A stretch of DNA of 64,000 bases, taken from contig NZ_FOHU01000004.1 of the NCBI RefSeq assembly GCF_900111615.1, positions 124,001 through 188,000 of the forward strand, given 5' to 3'. The position numbers and the translations under genes are program-made. The notes beneath the pieces were generated by a model. The model did no database searches, was not told the origin of the DNA, and saw nothing but the letters and a program-made list of their open reading frames with translations. The DNA comes from Natronincola peptidivorans (GTDB lineage Bacteria > Bacillota > Clostridia > Peptostreptococcales > Natronincolaceae). Shown here in pieces: positions 8,820 to 16,667 of this stretch; position 1 is the stretch's first letter; each line of letters begins with the position of its first letter.

Positions 8820-9527
8820 TTATAATGGATCTTGCTTAGATAGACTTTCTAATTTTTCAAATAATGCCTCTTGTTCTAGAATTTTATAGTCAAAATGAAA
8901 TGAAGCAGCAAAATGCTTGATAACATGCTTCATTACTATTTCCATATCCTGATAACAATCTAACTCTTTTTGGAGAGAAGTCACGCCTCTATCTGTAAAG
9001 CCGCATGGATTGATCCATTGGAAGTGTTCTAAATTTGTATTGACATTGAAAGCAAATCCATGCATAGTTACCCATCGCTTTACACTGCAGCCTAGAGCAG
9101 TAATTTTATCATTTCCAATCCAAATCCCTGGATGCCCTTGACTTCTATTGCTCAGAAGCTTATACTCTTCCTGAAGCAATTGTATAAATACTTCCTCTAA
9201 TCTTCTGACATATTCTCTGACATCCTTACCGAAATAATTTAAGTTTATAATAGGATAACCAACAATTTGTCCAGGGCCATGATATGTTACGTCTCCACCT
9301 CTGCTGCTTTGATGAATATCAACCCCTTGATCCGCAAGAAACTCTTTGTTCACTAGGATATTGTTATTGTTTTTTCCGTTTACCCCTATCGTTATTACAG
9401 GAGGGTGTTCCAAAAGTAATAAAATATCCTCTATTACTCCCTGTTGATTAAATTCATTAATTTTCAACTGTAAATCAAGAGCTGTCTGATATTCAACTAC
9501 TCCAAGTTTCACAACATTGAGCTTCAT
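8820..9527 (-). CDS. lipB: Octanoyl-[ACP]:protein N-octanoyltransferase
   Basis: Transfers octanoate from acyl carrier protein to lipoyl domains; LipA then adds sulfur. RGGDVTYHGPGQ at 77-87 is the family signature. The catalytic pair is K141 (KITALG) and C175 (NPCG), both present. 235 residues, normal. It is the distal gene of the run that begins with acoA, so lipoate supply would rise together with the lipoate-dependent E2. Confidence 0.95.
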   Translation of the reverse strand: MKLNVVKLGVVEYQTALDLQLKINEFNQQGVIEDILLLLEHPPVITIGVNGKNNNNILVNKEFLADQGVDIHQSSRGGDVTYHGPGQIVGYPIINLNYFGKDVREYVRRLEEVFIQLLQEEYKLLSNRSQGHPGIWIGNDKITALGCSVKRWVTMHGFAFNVNTNLEHFQWINPCGFTDRGVTSLQKELDCYQDMEIVMKHVIKHFAASFHFDYKILEQEALFEKLESLSKQDPL

Positions 9528-9591
9528 AGAAGTCCCCCTCCAATAACACTAAACTTTTAAAATTCTGGTAATTTCTCCTTCAGGTTGCACT

Positions 9592-10482
9592 CTATACATT
9601 CTGCTTCTTAATTTCTACCTTCATATTTTTTTCATATACTTTAGCTATAGCACTATGGTCCTCATCAATTTTACCTTCTGCTTCCATTTGATCCATATAA
9701 TTTAAAATCATTTTTGACATAGGTATTTCAACACCTAATTCTTCCGCCAATTGAATTGCATTTTGAAGATCTTTCTGATGCACTGCAATTCGTGCACTTG
9801 CTTCAAAATTTCTATTAATTATTTTTGGTGCCTTAGCATTTAGTACTTCACTTCCTGCAAATCCACCCTTTATAGCATTAAAAAGCGCTTCAGGATCCAA
9901 TCCTGCTTTTGCGGCAAAGGCAAAGCTTTCACCGATAGCTCCAATATTGCATCCAACAATCATGTTATTGGCAAGCTTTGCAATACTACCGCAACCTGTT
10001 GCACCCATATAAGTTACTGAACTTCCTAAACAAAGAAGTAAAGGTTTAATTTCATCAAATATTTCTCTGTCCCCCCCACACATAAGGGCAAGGGTTGCTG
10101 CAATGGCTCCTGCTTCTCCTCCGCTGACTGGCGAATCAATAAGTCTGATCTCATACTCCTTTGCCTTTTCATACATTTCTCTAATCACATTAGGGGCTGT
10201 TGAACTTAAATCTACAATAATAGTACCTTTTCTTCCTGTATCAATAATCTGCTGTATACTTGATTTTACTAGATTATTAGTGGGAAGACAAAGGAAAATA
10301 ATGTCACATGAGCTACAGACTTTTTCTGCATGATTTACAGCTATTCCACCTATTTCCTCAAACATAGTTCTTTTTTCTTCAGATATATCGAAGCCCATAA
10401 CAGACTGCTTGCCTTTTTTTAACATATTAACTGCCATAGGCAGTCCCATGACTCCTAGACCTAAAAATCCGATGTTTTTCAA
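9592..10482 (-). CDS. 3-hydroxyisobutyrate dehydrogenase family oxidoreductase
   Basis: Beta-hydroxyacid dehydrogenase of 296 residues. The N-terminal Rossmann motif GLGVMG is at 8-13, the substrate-binding DSPVSGG at 116-122, and the catalytic lysine is K169 in the GSIAKLANN segment. The family includes 3-hydroxyisobutyrate, tartronate semialdehyde (GarR/GlxR) and sulfolactaldehyde enzymes, all acting on short 3-hydroxy acids or aldehydes. The start is TTG, with GAGGAG upstream. It sits between an SDR gene and lipB in the aco-type operon, so it probably handles a product or intermediate of the same pathway. Confidence 0.88.
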   Translation of the reverse strand: MKNIGFLGLGVMGLPMAVNMLKKGKQSVMGFDISEEKRTMFEEIGGIAVNHAEKVCSSCDIIFLCLPTNNLVKSSIQQIIDTGRKGTIIVDLSSTAPNVIREMYEKAKEYEIRLIDSPVSGGEAGAIAATLALMCGGDREIFDEIKPLLLCLGSSVTYMGATGCGSIAKLANNMIVGCNIGAIGESFAFAAKAGLDPEALFNAIKGGFAGSEVLNAKAPKIINRNFEASARIAVHQKDLQNAIQLAEELGVEIPMSKMILNYMDQMEAEGKIDEDHSAIAKVYEKNMKVEIKKQNV

Positions 10483-10577
10483 GTGTTGTATAACTCCTCT
10501 CTAATGGGGAATTTTGAAGGAACAATTTTCATAGTTCCTTATCTATTTCAGCAATAGTGTCAAGTGTTCATTAACTT

Positions 10578-10620
10578 AATGGTGGCTATGCACAAATTAA
10601 TCCATATGTGAACCACCATT
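10578..10620. other. Hairpin at the 3' end of the SDR gene
   Basis: Eight-base arms AATGGTGG / CCACCATT with further partial pairing inside; it starts within the last codons of the SDR gene. There is no T-run, so it is probably a transcript-processing or stability structure rather than a terminator. Confidence 0.4.
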
Positions 10621-11355
10621 AATATCGATTTCTTCACCTGTAATATAGGAAGACTCTTCTGATGCTAAAAAGGCAACTGCTGCTGCAACTTCTTCAGTTT
10701 CACCAGGCCTTCCCATAGGTATTGCGTCAATAATGGTTTCTACCAAATCTTCAGGCATAGATTTCCATATTTCAGTATTGATAAGCCCTGGTGCCACTGA
10801 ATTAACCGTTATTCCATCCTGTGCAACTTCACGAGCTAAGTTTTTAGAAAAGCCAAGGACAGCAGCTTTTGAGGCTGCATAATGTGCTCCACCAAATATG
10901 CCGCCGCCTCGTTTGCCTGCAACGGATGAGATGTTGACAATTCTTCCATATTTTTGTTTCTTCATAGTTTTTAATACAGCTTGTGAACACAAAAATAATC
11001 CAAACATATTTACATTAAACATCTTGGTCATATCCTCAAGGGTCATATCTTCAACTGTGATTTTTTGCGAAATACCTGCGTTATTTACTAAAATATCTAT
11101 TCTACCAAATGTTTTGAGGGTTATTTCTACCATGGATTCTATTGAGCTTCTGTTGGTGACATCTAACTCTATACCTATAGCTTTTCCACCAGCATCGTTA
11201 ATTGTCTTTGCCACGTTATGCACACCTTCTAAACTTACATCTGCGATTATAACCGTTGCTCCTTGTTTCGCAAGTGTTGTTGCTATTGCATAGCCGATTC
11301 CTTTTGGGGAACCACTACCTGTAATGATAGCAACTCTATTTGTAAAATCCATCAT
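10597..11355 (-). CDS. SDR-family oxidoreductase
   Basis: Classical short-chain dehydrogenase, 252 residues from the ATG-ATG that follows AAGGGGGA; the longer frame start has no ribosome site. Glycine motif GSGSPKGIG at 13-21 (a two-residue insertion compared with the usual TGxxxGIG), NNAG at 91-94, catalytic S144, Y159, K163. The VAGKRGGGIFG insert matches the SDR at 7362-8111. Family relatives include 3-oxoacyl and acetoin/diol dehydrogenases; here it is embedded between the E3 gene and the 3-hydroxyisobutyrate-type dehydrogenase. Confidence 0.88.
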   Translation of the reverse strand: MMDFTNRVAIITGSGSPKGIGYAIATTLAKQGATVIIADVSLEGVHNVAKTINDAGGKAIGIELDVTNRSSIESMVEITLKTFGRIDILVNNAGISQKITVEDMTLEDMTKMFNVNMFGLFLCSQAVLKTMKKQKYGRIVNISSVAGKRGGGIFGGAHYAASKAAVLGFSKNLAREVAQDGITVNSVAPGLINTEIWKSMPEDLVETIIDAIPMGRPGETEEVAAAVAFLASEESSYITGEEIDINGGSHMD

Positions 11356-11423
11356 GATCCAATCCCCCTTGCTTTCATTTATCATTAATAGCCTATTTTT
11401 CCCTTCAAACTCCTAGAGTTGAT

Positions 11424-12824
11424 TTAATTAGGCATATGGATTGCTCTTTTATCTACAGCCAATGCTGCTTCTCTAACAGCTTCTCCTACTGTAGGATGTG
11501 CATGAATTGTAGCAATTACTTCATCAATAGTAGCCTCTAATCCTATTGCTAGAGCACCTTCTGTTATCAAGTCAGTTGCTCTTGGTCCTAGCATGTGAAC
11601 ACCTAGTATTTCTTTGTACTCTTTACCTGCAATAATTTTAACGATTCCTTCCTCGCCACCCATAATAAGTGCCTTGCCATTTGCCATTAATGGGAATTTA
11701 CCAACTACATAGTCTATCCCTTGTTCCTTTGCCTGTTCTTCCGTTAAACCTACAGAGGCAAATTCAGGATTGGTATATACGCAAGAGGGATTTGTTTTAA
11801 TGTCAAATGTACTTTCATGTCCCAATGCATTTTCTGCTGCAATCTCACCCTGGGCAGATGCAACATGAGCTAACATAATTGGTTCTGTGCAATCGCCAAC
11901 GGCATAAATTCCTTGTATATTTGTTTCCATTTTGTCATTGGTAATGACCCTTCCTCTTTCACTTTTGATCCCTGCTGCGTCCAATCCAATAGCATCTGTA
12001 TTAATTTTTCTTCCAACAGAGATCAACACTTTTTCACCGCCAATGATTTTGCTTGTCTGATCCTTCATCTCCACTGTGATTTTGGCTTCTGTTCCATCAT
12101 CTTTTATAGCTACAACCTTAGCTTCTGTGTAAACATCTACACCCTTTTTGGCTAGTATTGAACGTAGAATTTTTGCAAGCTCTTTATCCATCATTGGTAA
12201 TATTTCATCTTGCATTTCAATAATCGTTACCTTACAGCCCAAAGTGCTGTACAGAGTTGCAATCTCAACACCAATTACACCACCACCAACAATAACCATT
12301 GATTTGGGAACCTCCTGCAGCTCTAAGGCACCCGTGCTGTCAATACATTGCTTTGCTTCTATTCCAGGGATGGGAGGCATTAAAGGTACTGAGCCAGTAG
12401 CGATGATAAACTTATCTGCCTTTAGTGTTTCAACATCACCCTTTGTTGTCTTCACTTGAATTGTATCCTTACTAACAAATGATGCTAATCCTGGAATGAT
12501 CTTTACCTTATTTACTGCCAGCAGCCCTTCTACGCCGCCTACTAGTTGCTCTGTTATAGCCTTTTTTCTCTCCTGTGCTTTTCCAAAATCAAGCTTTACA
12601 TCTGTTATCACACCATATTCTGCACCGTTTTTAGCTTCCTCATATATTTCTGCTGTATGGAGTAAGGCCTTTGTAGGAATACACCCAACGTTTAAGCAGG
12701 TACCACCTAAATACTTTTTTTCTATTAATGTAACTTCTCCACCTAGTTGAGCAGCTCTTATGGCGGCCACATAACCTCCTGGACCTCCACCGATTACAAC
12801 AATCTTTTTTTTATCATTATTCAT
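11424..12824 (-). CDS. lpdA: Dihydrolipoyl dehydrogenase (E3)
   Basis: FAD enzyme that reoxidises the dihydrolipoyl arm of E2 with NAD+. FAD motif GGGPGG at 12-17, redox cysteines C43 and C48 in GGTCLNVGCIPTK, NAD motif GGGVIGVE in the middle, and the C-terminal HAHPTVGE carrying the active-site His-Glu pair. 466 residues, without the extra N-terminal lipoyl domain some Clostridia have. It follows the E2 gene after a gap of 150 bases containing a terminator-like hairpin. Confidence 0.95.
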   Translation of the reverse strand: MNNDKKKIVVIGGGPGGYVAAIRAAQLGGEVTLIEKKYLGGTCLNVGCIPTKALLHTAEIYEEAKNGAEYGVITDVKLDFGKAQERKKAITEQLVGGVEGLLAVNKVKIIPGLASFVSKDTIQVKTTKGDVETLKADKFIIATGSVPLMPPIPGIEAKQCIDSTGALELQEVPKSMVIVGGGVIGVEIATLYSTLGCKVTIIEMQDEILPMMDKELAKILRSILAKKGVDVYTEAKVVAIKDDGTEAKITVEMKDQTSKIIGGEKVLISVGRKINTDAIGLDAAGIKSERGRVITNDKMETNIQGIYAVGDCTEPIMLAHVASAQGEIAAENALGHESTFDIKTNPSCVYTNPEFASVGLTEEQAKEQGIDYVVGKFPLMANGKALIMGGEEGIVKIIAGKEYKEILGVHMLGPRATDLITEGALAIGLEATIDEVIATIHAHPTVGEAVREAALAVDKRAIHMPN

Positions 12825-12884
12825 TATAAAATATCCTCCTTAACAGAAAACAAGATTCTCTTTTTAGAAAGACTATAGCTAAAA

Positions 12885-12943
12885 AAGCCGTTATTCCCTC
12901 TTGTATGCCCTTTTTTAAAAAATCTGTCTAGAAATAACGGCTT
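12885..12943 (-). terminator. Terminator-like hairpin between E2 and E3 genes
   Basis: Arms AAGCCGTTATTTC / GGAATAACGGCTT enclose about 33 bases and are followed on the minus strand by six T. It looks like an intrinsic terminator with a long loop. Partial read-through would give less E3, SDR and LipB than E1 and E2; or it marks a processing site. Confidence 0.6.
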
Positions 12944-12974
12944 ATTTTTATTTTGACGGTAGTCTTCTTTTATT

Positions 12975-14198
12975 CTATAGATACATTTGGTCTGGGTCCT
13001 CTAAGTAGCCCTTAATCATTTTAAGCAACTCTGCTGCCAATGCTCCATCTGCTATCCGATGATCAAAGGATAAACTAAGTGTCATCATGGAAGCAGGAAC
13101 AATCTCATCATTTTCATTTACAATTGGTTTTTTTACAATCCGTCCAACACCTAAAATAGCACTTTCAGGCAAATTAATGATTGGCGTAAATGCATCTACA
13201 TCATAATTTCCAAGATTGCTGATGGTAAATGTTCCTCCTGTCAATTCATCTCCTAAAAGATTGTTTTCTTTTGCTCTGGCTGCCAGATCCTTTACTTCTT
13301 TGCTTATGGCTTTAAAGCCTTTACGATCAGCATCCTTTACAACTGGAACAATTAATCCTTCTTCTAAGGCAACTGCTACACCAATATTAATTTTATCGTG
13401 GATAATAATATGATCCTCTTCGATAGAAGTATTCATCATAGGTATATTTCTAAGGGCAGTTGCAATCATTTTTACTAGAATATCTGTATAGCTTAACCTC
13501 ACCTCTGTATTTTTCTCGTTCAACTTACTTCTAAGGGCAATTGTTTTATCCACATTCACCTCAGTGGTTATTGTAACATGAGGAGCATTATGCTTACTTT
13601 CAGTCATTCTCTTTCCAATAACCTTACGCATGTTCGTTAATGGTTTGATAATATCTGCATCTTCCTTAGGTATATAAGCTGGTGCTTCAGATGCCTCTGG
13701 AATCTCCTGTGTTTGACTTTCCACTACATTTTCTTCATATGCTAAAACATCCTTTTGCACAATTCTGCCACCGTGTCCAGTGCCTGTAATTTTAGCTAAA
13801 TCTATTCCCTTCTTTGATGCGATTTTTTTTGCTAAAGGTGAGGCCTTAATCCGACCTCCTTTCGGCTTTTCTTGTATTTGAGGAATAATCTCTTCCTTTT
13901 CTTCCACATTAGACGTCGCTTCCTCTTTAGGAGTATCAGTATCTATGGTAATTTCTTCATCTGCTGTTCCTACAATAGCTACCAAACCTTGAACAGGGAT
14001 TTCCTCTCCTTCTTGTGCACAAATAACACGCAGTACACCGTCTACTTCACTTTCAATTTCACTGTTTAATTTATCTGTAGTGATCTGTACAATAGGATCG
14101 CCTTTTTTTACAGTATCACCTTCCTGTTTTAACCATGCCCCAATCACACCTTCTGTCATTGTCAAGCCTAATTGAGGCATTCTAATCTCTGTTGCCAT
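12975..14198 (-). CDS. acoC: Dihydrolipoamide acetyltransferase (E2) of acetoin-type dehydrogenase complex
   Basis: Core subunit of a 2-oxoacid/acetoin dehydrogenase complex, 407 residues. N-terminal lipoyl domain with modified K43 in TTDKLN, an acidic linker, a peripheral-subunit-binding domain at about 117-155 (ASPLAKKIASKKGID), then the acyltransferase domain ending in DHRIADG with H380 and D384. One lipoyl domain. Directly follows the E1 beta gene. The acyl acceptor is CoA. The assignment to acetoin rather than pyruvate or branched 2-oxoacids rests on the AcoR-like regulator and the AcoA-like E1. Confidence 0.9.
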   Translation of the reverse strand: MATEIRMPQLGLTMTEGVIGAWLKQEGDTVKKGDPIVQITTDKLNSEIESEVDGVLRVICAQEGEEIPVQGLVAIVGTADEEITIDTDTPKEEATSNVEEKEEIIPQIQEKPKGGRIKASPLAKKIASKKGIDLAKITGTGHGGRIVQKDVLAYEENVVESQTQEIPEASEAPAYIPKEDADIIKPLTNMRKVIGKRMTESKHNAPHVTITTEVNVDKTIALRSKLNEKNTEVRLSYTDILVKMIATALRNIPMMNTSIEEDHIIIHDKINIGVAVALEEGLIVPVVKDADRKGFKAISKEVKDLAARAKENNLLGDELTGGTFTISNLGNYDVDAFTPIINLPESAILGVGRIVKKPIVNENDEIVPASMMTLSLSFDHRIADGALAAELLKMIKGYLEDPDQMYL

Positions 14199-14214
14199 AT
14201 CATTATTCCTCCTC

Positions 14215-15198
14215 TTATAACTTGAAATTAACTGCTTTTTTCACCGCTTTAACAATGTCATTTGGATTTGGGAAAAAGGCATCTTCTAAAGGCGGGCTAA
14301 ATGGTGGAACCACGTTCAACCCCGCCACACGCTCCACAGGAGAATCCAGCTCATCAAATAGTTCTTCCATAATTTGAGAAGAGATCTCTCCTGCAAAACC
14401 ACTCCTCTTGTTACCCTCCTGTACTACGACTACATTATGGGTTTTAGAAACGGATTTTTTAATGGTTTCCCAATCTAAAGGCACTAGGGAACGAAGGTCA
14501 ATAACCTCTACATCTATGCCATCCTTTTCAAGTTCTTTTGCCGCTTCTAGTGCGAAAAACACCTGCCTTGACCATGTGATAATTGTTACATCCTTACCCT
14601 CACGCTTGACATCTGCTTCCCCTATAGGAATTATATGTTCCCCTTCAGGAATTTCGCCCTTCGCAGCGTAAAGTAGCTTATGCTCTAAGAAAATTACAGG
14701 GTCTTCATCTCGAATAGAAGCTTTCAACAGTCCCTTTGCATCCGCTGCTGTTGAAGGTGCTACAACCTTTAATCCTGGTATATTTGTAAAAAGTGTTTCT
14801 AAACACTGAGAATGTTGGCCTGCGTTACGTCTTCCAGCTCCCATTGGTGCTCTGACTACCATTGGTATATTCACTTGTCCACCTGTCATATAACGCATTT
14901 TAGCTGCTTGGTTCATAACAGGATCCATTGCTACTCCTATAAAATCTACATACATCAATTCAACTACAGGACGTACCCCACGCATTGCTGCGCCTACCGC
15001 CATTCCTGTGAAGCCTGATTCACATATAGGTGTTTCTATTACTCTGTTAGGGCCAAATTCGTCTAAAAAGCCCAGTGTAATACCAAAGGGGTTACCCATT
15101 TTCCCCAAATCTTCCCCTACAACAATAACATTTTCATCTCTTTGCATTTCTTCATGTAATGCTTCTCTAATTGCTTTGCTGGTACTTAATGTTCTCAC
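14215..15198 (-). CDS. acoB: Acetoin-type dehydrogenase E1 component, beta subunit
   Basis: Transketolase-like beta subunit, 327 residues, that completes the thiamine diphosphate site with the alpha subunit. Family words are visible: VVGEDLGKMGN, ETPICESGFTGMAVGAAMRG, RAPMGAGRRNAGQHSQ and EGNKRSGFAGEI. It starts with GTG, overlapping the E1 alpha stop codon by four bases (GTGA), so the two are translationally coupled. Confidence 0.92.
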   Translation of the reverse strand: MRTLSTSKAIREALHEEMQRDENVIVVGEDLGKMGNPFGITLGFLDEFGPNRVIETPICESGFTGMAVGAAMRGVRPVVELMYVDFIGVAMDPVMNQAAKMRYMTGGQVNIPMVVRAPMGAGRRNAGQHSQCLETLFTNIPGLKVVAPSTAADAKGLLKASIRDEDPVIFLEHKLLYAAKGEIPEGEHIIPIGEADVKREGKDVTIITWSRQVFFALEAAKELEKDGIDVEVIDLRSLVPLDWETIKKSVSKTHNVVVVQEGNKRSGFAGEISSQIMEELFDELDSPVERVAGLNVVPPFSPPLEDAFFPNPNDIVKAVKKAVNFKL

Positions 15199-16187
15199 CG
15201 AATAACACTCCTTTCGTTATCTGATGCATATACATCCAATGTAACTTCACTAGCATCTGGATATGGGGATTCAGTTGCAAATTCAGTAGCTGCTTCTATT
15301 TCTTTGTCCATAGCTTCTTCAATTGCATCTAATTCCTCAGCTTCCATTCCCAATGTAAGTAAGTGGGTTCTAAAGCGATCGATAGGATCCTTCTTTTTCC
15401 ACTCTTCAGTTACTTCTTTAGAACGATACTCTGCAGGGTCACCCTCATAATGACCTCGCATACGATAGGTTTTACACTCTACAATAGAAGGACCATTGCC
15501 TTCACGTGCATATTCAACAGCTTCTTTCACCGCTTCATAAACTGCTAAAACATCGTTTCCATCCACCGTTTTTCCAGGTATATCATAAGCCTTGGCACGT
15601 ACAGCAATATTATCTGTATTTGTTACCGTGTTAATGTCAACAGAAACACCATATCCATTGTTTTCACAAAGATATACCACTGGAAGCTTCCAAGCTGCTG
15701 CCATATTAATAGACTCATGGAAGGTTCCATGGTTTGATGCAGAATCACCAAAGAAAGCTAATGTAACCTCATCAGTATTTCTAATTTTTGATGTTAATCC
15801 TGACCCTGTTGCGATTGGTATTCCTGCACCTACAATGCCGTTTGCACCTAATATCCCTAAACTAATATCTGCAACATGCATAGAACCGCCTTTACCTCGG
15901 CAATATCCTGTGACTTTTCCAAACAACTCCGCCATCATTTTGTCAGTTTTTGCTCCTTTTGCAATACAATGTCCATGACCACGATGGGTTGATGCAATGA
16001 AATCCCTTTTTTCTAATGCTTTTGAAGCACCAACCGCAGCAGCTTCTTGACCAATGCAAGTATGAATATTTCCTGCAAGCATGCCTTTCATAAAACATTC
16101 TGTTAATTTGGTTTCAAATTTCCTGATCCTCAACATATCTTCATACATATGAAGAAGCATTTCCTTTGAATATTCTTTTTTACTCAA
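15195..16187 (-). CDS. acoA: Acetoin-type dehydrogenase E1 component, alpha subunit
   Basis: Thiamine-diphosphate-dependent alpha subunit, 330 residues; first gene of the sigma-54 operon. The conserved THRGHGHCIAKGA and CRGKGGSMHVAD segments are typical of AcoA and of PDH E1 alpha. The diphosphate motif reads GDSASNHG at 147-154 instead of the usual GDGASNxG, so the third residue of the GDG motif is serine; the closing asparagine (ENNGYG, 175-180) is present. With acetoin the complex yields acetaldehyde and acetyl-CoA. Confidence 0.9.
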   Translation of the reverse strand: MSKKEYSKEMLLHMYEDMLRIRKFETKLTECFMKGMLAGNIHTCIGQEAAAVGASKALEKRDFIASTHRGHGHCIAKGAKTDKMMAELFGKVTGYCRGKGGSMHVADISLGILGANGIVGAGIPIATGSGLTSKIRNTDEVTLAFFGDSASNHGTFHESINMAAAWKLPVVYLCENNGYGVSVDINTVTNTDNIAVRAKAYDIPGKTVDGNDVLAVYEAVKEAVEYAREGNGPSIVECKTYRMRGHYEGDPAEYRSKEVTEEWKKKDPIDRFRTHLLTLGMEAEELDAIEEAMDKEIEAATEFATESPYPDASEVTLDVYASDNERSVIR

Positions 16188-16331
16188 AGTAAACTCACAC
16201 CTTTCTAATAAGATTTGTTATAATTATTTTTCTTTAATTATAAACCATTGGAAAATCAATAAATTAAGTGATTGTATTTTATGTCTTCATTTTGTTTGTT
16301 TTGATATTTTAATCACATATAGTAAGTTTAA

Positions 16332-16348
16332 AGCAATTATCATGCCAA
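16332..16348 (-). promoter_or_regulatory. Sigma-54 (-24/-12) promoter of acoA
   Basis: TTGGCATGATAATTGCT, with GG and GC at the required -24/-12 spacing; identical over all 17 bases to the promoter at 8346-8362. The predicted transcript begins near 16320 and has an untranslated leader of about 130 bases before acoA. Confidence 0.88.
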
Positions 16349-16364
16349 TCAAACTTAAATCAAA

Positions 16365-16391
16365 CAAAAAAAGTGGATTTAAAATCCACTT
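16365..16391 (-). terminator. Terminator of the acoR-like gene
   Basis: Perfect ten-base stem AAGTGGATTT / AAATCCACTT followed on the minus strand by TTTTTG. It closes the regulator transcript just before the acoA promoter. Confidence 0.75.
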
Positions 16392-16521
16392 TGCAACTTT
16401 TTTTATAGAAATTCAATCACTTTAGCAATTCAGGTGTATTCAATTTTTTTAAAATTTAGAGGTTTTTACAGTGTGCTTTTTTTAGTTATTATACTTTTCT
16501 TGCAAATAAAATAGATTTTTC

Positions 16522-16538
16522 TGCTCAAATATTGAGCA
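16522..16538. promoter_or_regulatory. Activator-binding palindrome upstream of acoA
   Basis: TGCTCAAATATTGAGCA is a perfect palindrome with 7-base arms and a 3-base centre, about 175 bases upstream of the -24 element. It is the best example of the motif seen also at 8526-8560 and 16579-16595. Probable upstream activating sequence of the AcoR-like protein. Confidence 0.72.
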
Positions 16539-16578
16539 TATCGTCAGCCTGCCTGCTATTTCAAGCCTTTTCCCTTTA

Positions 16579-16595
16579 TGCTCAAAATTTAAACA
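16579..16595. promoter_or_regulatory. Second, weaker activator palindrome
   Basis: TGCTCAAAATTTAAACA keeps one perfect half-site and has two changes in the other. Its centre is 57 bases from that of the perfect palindrome, on the same side of the promoter. Confidence 0.5.
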
Positions 16596-16667
16596 CTGTT
16601 AGTATTTTTAGCAATCACAAAACATATCACTGAAAATGCTATTGTGAACCTACAAATCATTTTTTAT

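Larger units (their letters stand above)
16188..16667. other. Control region of the aco-type operon
   Basis: A 480-base gap between the acoR-like gene and acoA. It contains the acoR terminator, the sigma-54 promoter just after it, and at least two activator palindromes further upstream. A weaker 17-base dyad TGTTAGTATTTTTAGCA lies at 16597-16613. No small gene was seen. Confidence 0.7.
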
